64,000 nt of DNA, from the NCBI GenBank assembly GCA_006176705.1, contig QRFJ01004958.1:1-64000 (forward strand), written 5' to 3'. The stretch comes from Cocos nucifera. Taxonomy: Eukaryota > Streptophyta > Magnoliopsida > Arecales > Arecaceae. The notes under the pieces are model-generated. The model saw only the letters and a program-made list of their open reading frames with translations, had not been told where the DNA came from and made no database searches. Of this stretch, positions 57,101 to 64,000 are shown piece after piece. A program made the translations under genes and the position numbers. Position 1 is the first letter of the stretch. Every line of letters begins with the position of its first letter.

Positions 57101-58542
57101 ATGGCCACTAGAGCAATAGCAATGGGGAGAAGGATTGACTTTGATTTCTTTGAGTTACAATTTTTCTATTGGGACTTGGATTGATAGAATGGGATGAAGA
57201 AACTTTTGCACTACGAACATTCCTATGTACCCTAAGTTAGTTAGGAAATTTTATGAAAACCTTAAAAGAGGAACTTCTGAGATTGCAACAACTATAAAAA
57301 GAGTCTAACTCAAAGTTTTGGAGAAAAGTTTGGCACAAATTTCTAGAATCACTAAACAAGGATTTATACCTGACAGATTATCTTACAAAAAAAGGGACTG
57401 AGACTAATTGTAGGCAAAGATGACATTGTAGGAGATGTTCTAGCATCCATCTTGTCTGTAGAAATGAGAGTACTAAATCACATTATCAGTGAGATTTTTA
57501 TTCCAAAATTAGATAGACATGATTTTGTCTCTGAGAGAGAATTGTGCATGATGTACCATATGGTTCAGGATATTCCTTTAAACCTACCAGAAATTATGAT
57601 GCATCAAATTAGAGAGGCAGCTGCTAGGAACAATGTATGCTTAACTTATAGTATGGCTTTGACTCGAGTATTTAAGGTAGTAAAAGTTTCATTAAAAAAT
57701 GAAGGCTATAAAAGACTATCTCATTTTGATGTATATGACATGAGAGCCTTGACTAGGATGCATTACCAAGTAGAAGCTGGTAGATGGATGAAAAATATCT
57801 CTGATTAAGAAAGAAGAGAGTCGAGAGTAAAGAAAATTGGAGAGCCCTTTACTCCTGCTGCACATAGAGCTACACCTGATCCTAGTATCCCAGTAACCCC
57901 TCGAGCTCCACCCATAGACACTTTCGCTCAGCCACCAGCTGCTGATTCTACATCCATAGAGAGACTGACAGATATGATTTCTATTAGAGTCGTAGAGATA
58001 ATAGGGCTTATCTGAGAGTGTAGAGAGTATGCAAAAAGAGATGAGATCTATCTCTCAGAGACTCACTATCCTAAAGCAGAGGGAGAAGACACTTGACATG
58101 CCTACTGAACACTCTAGCATTATTGAGGAGATCGCTCGACTCAGGAAGAGAGTTGAGTCGAGAGAGACTGAGATGATGGCAGCTATCGGTGGATTGGGTC
58201 AGGCACAACAGCATGGCATAATTTCAATACTTGGAGCTATGGAGAGTTTGATTGAAACAATTGAGACTTGCTCCAAGAGCGATATCAGCAGCAGCAGTAG
58301 TAGATGCAGCCGCAAGGACAACCATGCCTTGTCCTCCACCTCCTCCACCCATGTCTCCTATTCAGTGTACTCAGGTATCTACTAGTAAGAGTAGACCACC
58401 ACTCAAAATATATACTCATGTGGGGCCTACTCCTTCATAGGTGGCTGGGCCATCAGCTAGGACCAAGAGCAGGAGAGCCAGGCCATCCTTATCTCGTGCC
58501 TCATCTTTTCAGACACTTGAGATCCCTTCAGATGACGAGTAG
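57101..58542 (+). pseudogene. SIRE-type extra gene (env-like / additional ORF)
   Basis: Begins about 0.6 kb after the pol stop. From ATG 57101 it reads MATRAIAMGRRIDFDFFELQ, then in another frame YPKLVRKFYENLKRGTSEIA (57227 on), a motif of the plant-transposon protein family often annotated downstream of SIRE pol. The longest clean part is 57452-57808 (MYHMVQDIPLNLPEIMMHQI, RLSHFDVYDMRALTRMHYQV). A Pro-rich linker follows, then a charged helical region at 58029-58260 (RLTILKQREKTLD, IIEEIARLRKRVESRETEMM) likely to form a coiled coil, a Pro stretch and a final LEIPSDDE-stop at 58542. Intact length would be about 480 residues. I see no clear signal peptide or membrane segment, so an envelope role is not supported here. 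Several stops and shifts disable it. Confidence 0.7.
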
Positions 58543-58846
58543 CATTATAGAGAGCTAATATCTAGTCATCTTATGTTTTAGGCTTATGTATTAGGAGTAT
58601 TTGCTTGTATTTGTCTAAATATTAGGTGCTTCTTAGACACTTGTATCTGTAGTTGCTTAACCAAGTCTTGGTTTGAACTTGCTGCTTCATTGTATCTTGG
58701 TGTGTTGAGATAGAACACACTCATTTTGTAAATGCAATGAAAATCAAATATATGATTACTTATCTTTATATTGTTTCCATCTCTTGATCTAATCTCATGC
58801 AATGTTTATTCTAAACTTACTCTTTTTGACTGATGAGAAAAAGGGG

Positions 58847-58858
58847 GAGTGAGATGTA
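58847..58858 (+). other. Upstream polypurine tract of SIRE-type element
   Basis: GAAAAAGGGGGAG. A second such tract, AAGGGGGAGC, is near 59409, and the tract next to the LTR (59525-59536) reads AAAAAGGGAAAG. Multiple purine tracts before the 3' LTR are usual in the SIRE lineage. Confidence 0.65.
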
Positions 58859-58873
58859 TATATATGAGCTAAG

Positions 58874-58916
<43 letters not shown>

Positions 58917-58985
58917 GGCTAAGATGTATGCAATATGAGCTAAGATGTAAACAATATGAGCTAAGATGTATGTATGAGCACATAT
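58850..58985. repeat. (TG)19 microsatellite within ATGAGCTAAGATGTA repeats
   Basis: A run of TG dinucleotides at 58875-58913 lies inside five or so copies of a roughly 21-bp unit ATGAGCTAAGATGTA (58862-58980). It lies between the extra gene and the 3' LTR. The minus-strand frame at 58795-58989 is only its His/Thr translation. Confidence 0.9.
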
Positions 58986-59524
58986 TCATTGCTGGCTAGC
59001 TTATTCATTCATGTTGAATGTGATTTGAATCTTTAAGCATTTATGATGTGTTTGAGACTTTGAGTATATATATGGCTGACATTGAGCATAATTGATCGTA
59101 TATGACGTGTATTGTGATTCTAATGCACATCCTTAAAATTTTTATGAAGTGTATCTCGTGCAAATATCCATAAGCACTATATATATTACTCATTAACACA
59201 AAATTAATAAGCATTATAAGTTTCTGCCATGATACATACTTTATGTACCAAATATGAGCTTGGCACATATGAAACATGACTGTTCAATGAAAAGGATTCA
59301 TACTTGATACATATAATGATAAATGTCGATAAATTACCATTCAAACAAGCACAAGCAGCAAATTTAAGTCTGAATTAATAAGATACATTAAAAACATAAG
59401 CATGAACTAAGGGGGAGCTATATATGAATCTATGAAAATATTATGCCTTCACTGTATTAAAAATGTCCTTAATACATTTATATTATATATCTCTTACTTA
59501 TATACTTAAAGTTTTATCATCATC

Positions 59525-59538
59525 AAAAAGGGAAAGAT
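59525..59538 (+). other. LTR-proximal polypurine tract of SIRE-type element
   Basis: AAAAAGGGAAAGAT immediately before TGTTAACC. The G-run is broken (GGGAAAG) relative to the upstream tracts. Confidence 0.7.
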
Positions 59539-60917
59539 TGTTAACCTTAAGAACTGATTTTGATGACTAACAAAATATTTGAGTATATGTTTGGACTAAT
59601 GAATTGATTGAAATCATGTTTCAGGATGCATTGTCGAGTATCAAATGAAACATCCCTAAAAATGCATTTACAAGCTGATAAGAAAAAAGTTGAAGGCTTT
59701 TGAAGTATAAAACACATCCAAAGGAAGGCTTAAAGAAGGTACTTCAAGACCAAAATTGAAGAAAAATTGAATTGGACAAAATAAAATTTTCAGTATAAAA
59801 GGCTTCGAGTCGACCCTTAAAAATAGCTATTTAGCTTGAGCTAAAACGGAAAAAAAAAGAAGTCTGGCATGCAAAAATTTTAGCTAGCACAGTCTCAAGC
59901 AGAGGGTCGAGTCGACTCAAGTTTTTTGAGTCGAAGTCTTAGGAAAATACAGAGAATAAGATTTTTAGGATAAAGTTCGACATGGTCTCGAGCAAAGAGT
60001 CGAGTCAACTTGAGTTCTTCGAGTCAAGGTCTTAGAGAAATATAGAGTCTAATTTTTGGCACAGATCAATCGAGTCAACTCGAGGAAAATGACTAGTTGA
60101 CTCAAGCTCCAATGGCTTATTTCTGCAGAATGTTCAGAACTATATAGATTGCTTCCAAACAGCTCTTTTTAGTCCTTCAATGATCAAAAACCTCTCTCCA
60201 GCCTACCAAACATGGAAAATAAGCTACAAAATATCTGGATGAAGTGACTTGACAATTCAGTCTTTTAGAGGAATCAAAGTAAAGTGAGAAAGTCCAAAAG
60301 GTCTTGAAAAGAGAGCATTCAACTCTCAACTTTAAGAAACATCAAATCAAGAGATTTCTTTCGGTAAGAAGATAAGCTCATCTGATCGAAAGCCTCCATC
60401 AAAGAAGATTCTAAAAAGCTTCATCGACTTACTTGCTCATCAAAGGAGCTTTGTACTTGATTATTGTTGTTTTTCTATATTTCTTATAACTTAGCTTCAA
60501 TAGGATTTTGAAGCTAAGGGGAAAGCCTATCCAATCTTGAGAATTAGATTATAAGCTAAGGGTTGGCTTAGGATTTGGTTGTAGTTGGTGAACTAGTATA
60601 AAATCAACTAGATTTTGGATAGTGAGCCTAGAAAAACTATCCGGCTATAATCTTGGAAAGATTATAGTAAAATTTTTAAGTGGATCTTGAAGAGTGGACG
60701 TTGGTGCAAGGGGCACCAAACCACTATAATTTTTTTTGTGTTTGTGATTGCTTTGTTTCTTACTTTTCATTGCATTTATATTTCTACAGTTTTGCCTACT
60801 TAGTTGCATAGAAATAAAACATACTTCAACACTTCACTAGATTTTGAAAATACCATCTAACTTGCTTAAATTTTGAAAAACTCGGTTCAATCCCCCCTTG
60901 GGTTGTCTTACTGGACA
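59539..60917 (+). repeat. SIRE-type 3' LTR (1379 bp)
   Basis: TGTTAACCTTAAGAACTG to TCTTACTGGACA. The start followed by TTTTGATGACTAACAAA and the end with TTCAATCCCCCCTTGGG are typical of SIRE LTRs. Its centre (59810-60110) holds repeated GAGTCGA/ACTCGA palindromic motifs. Only one LTR is in the window, so age cannot be estimated. Confidence 0.85.
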
Positions 60918-61171
60918 ATAATATGATTACTATATAATTTATCTCCTTGAACTTGATGCTCGAAGGATGACCTAGGATTTAACTGTCAATCCTAAGAAAG
61001 TCATCCACATTATATATTAAATTTCAACATCCATCATATGGACTATCCTGATCGAGGTTTTGCTAAATTGAAATATAGTGATGCATTTGCTCCAACACTT
61101 GAAGGGGTCAATCCTATCTTAACTCACGCATCGACTAAACAAGTACTTGATTGCATCCAATAACCTTCTAT
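60918..61171 (-). repeat. Fragment of a Copia-3-type LTR
   Basis: Aligns with 48975-49238 (GATTTAACTGTCAATCCT, CATCCATCATATGGACTA, ATTGAAATATAGTGA), same orientation, diverged by substitutions. Bounded on the left by the SIRE 3' LTR and on the right by the CACTA terminus, both of which inserted into or recombined with it. Confidence 0.8.
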
Positions 61172-61179
61172 CACTACTA

Positions 61180-61520
61180 TAAAAAAGGGCCACGACAGTG
61201 CATACTATGGCAGTGGTTTTCAAAACCACTATAATAGATCCTACGGTAATGATTATAAAGAACCACTGCCATAGGTTCAACCTATGGCAGCTGTTTAAAT
61301 TAACCACTACTATAGGTCCGATCTGTGACAGCGGTTTATCTAACCGCTACTATAGATCAATATATGGCAGTGACTATATATAACCACTATCATTGGTCAA
61401 ACCAATGCAGTGGTTTAACATAATCATTGCAATAGATGCAATCTATAGCAGCAGTTCCATGTAATCACTGCCGTAGGCCCAACATATTGCAGTAGTTGGG
61501 TATAACCATTGTCATATCTT
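61180..61520. repeat. CACTA subterminal repeats, left block
   Basis: About ten copies of a degenerate motif around GCAGTGGTT and its complement AACCACTGC, often as small hairpins (GGCAGTGGTTTTCAAAACCACT; CCACTGCCATAGGTTCAACC then TATGGCAG). Spacing is about 30-45 bp. Confidence 0.85.
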
Positions 61521-61534
61521 CTTTTCATATTTTT

Positions 61535-62515
61535 ATTCTAAATATTATATAATTTTAAAATTTAACATCTATCTTCATCATTCATTATTCAAATAATTAA
61601 CATTAGAGTATCATCACAAAAGACCATCTCGATCCGATGGCTCTAGCTTCATCGATCAGAAAAATTTGATTTCGACGACTATGAACAATAACTCAATGCT
61701 CTGATAGATGGAGACCACCGATAGATCCAAAAATCTACAACTATAATCTCAGAGATATTTATAGCATACTATCAAAGATTCACTTTAATCTGATATCGTT
61801 ATCATGGTCAATTTAGTATGAAATGATTTTGATCATTAAATAAGAAAAAAGTGATCAAAGGGTCAAACGGCATTTGATTATGAAATAATTTTTTAATTAA
61901 ATATTTTTTGCTATAATTTTAATCATTTTATATGGCGATGATTATAAAATTTAAATTATTTTTGTATGAACTATTCGCGTTAAGCAGATCTTGCAAAAGC
62001 ATGAGCATAATTACCAACAGAATTTAAGAATGGGTATCAAGCGACGTATAGTTTTGGATCGTTTTTAGATCCACGAGTTGAATTTTATGATTACCATCAT
62101 AAAAAAGATTAAAATAGTAGCCAAGATCATTTATGAAAAAAGTTATCTCATAATCGGATATCGTCTGATCCTTTGATCACTTATTTATTATTTAATAGCC
62201 AAAATTATTTTGTACTAAATTGATCATGATAATGATATCCGATTAAAGTAAAACTTTGATAATATACTACAAACATCATCAAAATCATTATTGCAGATTT
62301 TCAGACCCATCAAAGATCTTCATCTATTAAATCATTGCATCATCATTCATGATTATCAAAATCAAATTTTTTTGATCGATAAAGCTAGGACTATCGAATC
62401 AAGGTGGTCTTTTGTAATGACACTCTAATGATAATTATTTAGATAATGAATGATGAAGATGAGCATTAAATTTTAAAATTATATAATATTTAAAATAAAA
62501 ATTAAAAAAAATTAT
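61535..62515. repeat. Large inverted repeat, arms about 430 bp
   Basis: The left arm (about 61535-61970) is the diverged reverse complement of the right arm (about 62075-62515). Matching pieces include TATATAATTTTAAAATTTAA with its complement near 62480, CATCATTCATTATTCAAATA near 61580 against 62440, and AAGTGATCAAAGGGTCA at 61850 against its complement near 62170. A centre of about 100 bp separates the arms. Subterminal repeats flank both outer ends, so the arrangement is an inverted duplication of the CACTA terminal region. Confidence 0.82.
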
Positions 62516-62519
62516 TTTC

Positions 62520-62630
62520 AACCTACAACAGTAGTTCTCAGTAACTACTGTCGTAGATCTATAGCAGTGGTTTGAAAACTGCTACCGTATATCTATGGCA
62601 GTGGTTTGAGAACTGCTGCCATAGGTTAGG
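62520..62630. repeat. CACTA subterminal repeats, right block (truncated)
   Basis: ACAGTAGTTCTCAGTAACTA and ATGGCAGTGGTTTGAGAACT carry the same motif in inverted arrangement. Only about 110 bp remain, against 340 bp on the left, and no terminal CACTA copy follows. Confidence 0.8.
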
Positions 62631-62639
62631 TTATTTTTG

Positions 62640-63270
62640 CCCAGCCCATCTTCAAATTGATTTTTTCTCTATCGATCATTCTCTCTCTCTCCCTCCTCTC
62701 CATCGTCAGTAAGGCTCCACCCCCTCCATTTCTTTTCCTAGTCAGTGCTGCCTCCTCCCCCACCTCTTATTGGCTCCTCGGCCAGCTTCACCACCTCTCC
62801 CTCCTCCTCCTTCTTTCCCATCCTCTCCACCGCTAGCTCCACCACTTCCCCCTCCTCTCTTCCCTTGGCCCGACCGCTGGCTCCGCCACCTCCCCCTTCT
62901 CTCTCTACCCTCTTCTCCGACCGGCCTGCCTGCCGACCTTGACCCCTCCCTGCTCTCTCTCTTTCTCTCATTTCTTCCCTCGACCTGATCTGCCCCCTCC
63001 TGCTCTCTCTCCTCTTTTTCCTAGTCAACCCGACCATCGGCCCCGACCCCTCCCTACTCTCTCTCTCTTTCTCTCCTCTCTTTCCTTGGCTCGATCTACC
63101 CCTTCCTACTCTCTCTCTCCTCTTTTCCCTGGCCGACCCGATCGCTAGCCCCAACTCCTCCCTGCTTTCTCTCTCCTCTCTTCCCTCGGCCCGACCCACC
63201 ACCTCCCTACTCTCTCTCTCTCTTTCTTTTTCTCTCTTTTCTCTTTCTATCTCACTATCTTATGTCTCTC
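62640..63270. repeat. Pyrimidine-rich degenerate minisatellite
   Basis: Repeats of about 60 bp built from CTCCCTACTCTCTCTCTC and CCTGGCCCGACCC-like blocks. Open frames on both strands (for example 62738-63202 minus, Arg/Glu/Gly-rich) are by-products of the composition. Much more GC-rich than the neighbours; it could be captured or expanded host sequence inside the transposon. Confidence 0.7.
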
Positions 63271-64000
63271 TCATTTTGTAGGCTACCTCTACCGTCGTCG
63301 TCTTCCTATAGCATCATCGTCAGCAACCCTCGGAGCTCTCTATGCGACCCCCTCTCTATAGCTGTAGATATCATTTTTTAAAAAAAAAATTATAATATTA
63401 TTTATTAATAATTTATAATATTTATAAAAATATTTAAATATTATAAATTTATAATTATCTACTGGTCGTGGGTTCATATCGATAGGTAAGAGAACTTCTG
63501 TCGGTTGGTTCTGGGTCAGGCCGTGCCATGTTGAAGGTTATGGACGGCCCTAGGCTGTGCTGGTAGTCTTGGACCGTGCCATGTTGGTGGTCGTGGACAG
63601 CCCTTAGGGCATGCTGATCGATAACGAAATCCCTGCTGATGGATTCTGGGCCGTGTCAGCAACCACGAGCTATGCCGACCACAAAGAGAACCCTCATCCC
63701 CGCCAGCCACTAATAGAAAGTGAAATTATTTGTTGCTCATCCTTAATTATTTATGGGTATAATTTATGCTGTAGAATTTATATCTTGTTGCTTTTGTTTA
63801 TTGCATTGCATAATGATAGACCCATCAATTGATTAGTGTACATAATCTTCGACATCCGTATATTTATATATTTTTGTATGGATGAAAAATTATGTACAAT
63901 GATCAATTAATTATCCAATTTGGATAGTTTAAAAATTATAAATAATTCTATAGGTAATTACAGTAATCAAATGGTATGCTAACAGTTTGGAATAAAATTT
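63271..64000. other. Unassigned right edge with a 52-bp imperfect duplication
   Basis: AT-rich block (63370-63465), then a GC-richer stretch where CCGTGCCATGTTGnnGGT recurs at about 63522 and 63574. The frames at 63516-63710 (minus) and 63611-63832 (plus) have no recognised motif. The rest is AT-rich with nothing seen. Confidence 0.5.

Larger units (their letters stand above)
55645..60917 (+). mobile_element. 3' part of a SIRE-type Copia element
   Basis: Plus strand, order RT end, RNase H, extra downstream gene, purine tracts, 3' LTR. An extra gene after pol together with this RT type is the signature of the SIRE (Maximus) lineage. The 5' LTR, gag, protease, integrase and most of RT are missing. 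Right flank at 60918 is Copia-3-type LTR DNA. Confidence 0.85.
61172..64000. mobile_element. CACTA-type DNA transposon, left end and interior; right end not in window
   Basis: Starts CACTACTATAAAAAAGGGCC, a CACTA-type terminus, inside Copia-3 LTR DNA (flank TAT). Subterminal repeats of the form TATGGCAGTGGTTT / AACCACTGCCATA follow, the usual transposase-binding region of this superfamily. No transposase frame is recognised and no closing TAGTG end is seen, so how far it extends past about 62630 is uncertain. Confidence 0.6.

Noticed and set aside
58795..58989. Minus-strand frame with His/Thr run
   Set aside because: Translation of the TG microsatellite.
62738..63202. 154-codon minus-strand frame, Arg/Glu/Gly-rich
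   Set aside because: Low-complexity reading of a CTCTC-rich minisatellite; other frames over the same stretch are equally open.

Overview
This is nuclear plant DNA made almost entirely of transposable elements. I found no convincing host gene, no tRNA or rRNA gene and no CRISPR array. The LTR-retrotransposon families suggest a flowering plant with a large repeat load, probably a monocot. A palm is my guess from the general look of the Copia LTRs; it is not shown by the sequence.

Layout. (1) 1-9820: a minus-strand Copia element (Copia-1; Angela/Tork-like, LTR about 2.28 kb). Its two LTRs are almost identical, but gag-pol is broken by frameshifts, stops and loss of the RNase H core. (2) 9821-31427: an older relative (Copia-2), also minus-strand, into which Copia-1 inserted. 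Copia-2 is further split by an Athila-like Gypsy element (11844-28442, plus strand, internally shortened). The left LTR of that Gypsy is itself split by a Tat-like Gypsy element (11851-20874, minus strand) with a perfect ATAAC target duplication. The order of insertion is therefore Copia-2, then Athila-like, then Tat-like, with Copia-1 a separate recent arrival in Copia-2. The Tat-like element carries about 47 tandem 36/41-bp units next to its 3' LTR, each with two small hairpins. A foldback MITE lies in the Copia-2 leader. (3) 31428-36451: about 5 kb of AT-rich sequence without a recognisable gene, ending in purine-rich degenerate repeats. (4) 36452-55644: a minus-strand Copia (Copia-3, 2.9-kb LTR) whose integrase is interrupted by the LTR and leader of a related plus-strand Copia (Copia-4), so LTRs stand in inverted orientation. 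The whole arrangement appears twice, about 10.4 kb apart (37743-45334 and 48115-55821), with a third partial copy full of small indels between them (45335-48114). This looks like an assembly artefact made of unpolished long-read sequence. (5) 55645-60917: the 3' part of a SIRE-type Copia (RT end, RNase H, an extra env-like/aORF gene, polypurine tracts, 3' LTR). (6) 60918-61171: a piece of Copia-3-type LTR, cut by (7) a CACTA-type terminus at 61172. From there to about 62630 lies a large inverted duplication with subterminal repeats, followed by pyrimidine-rich minisatellite DNA and an AT-rich tail to the end of the window.

How the parts relate. Gag, protease, integrase, RT and RNase H pieces are remnants of retrotransposon replication machinery, and none looks able to work on its own. 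Many stop codons fall where the families have Trp or Gln, as expected from decay of methylated cytosine. The features most worth a second look are the hairpin minisatellite, the W-box/TATA promoter layout of the young Copia LTR, the inverted CACTA terminus (possible hairpin small-RNA source) and the suspected misassembly.
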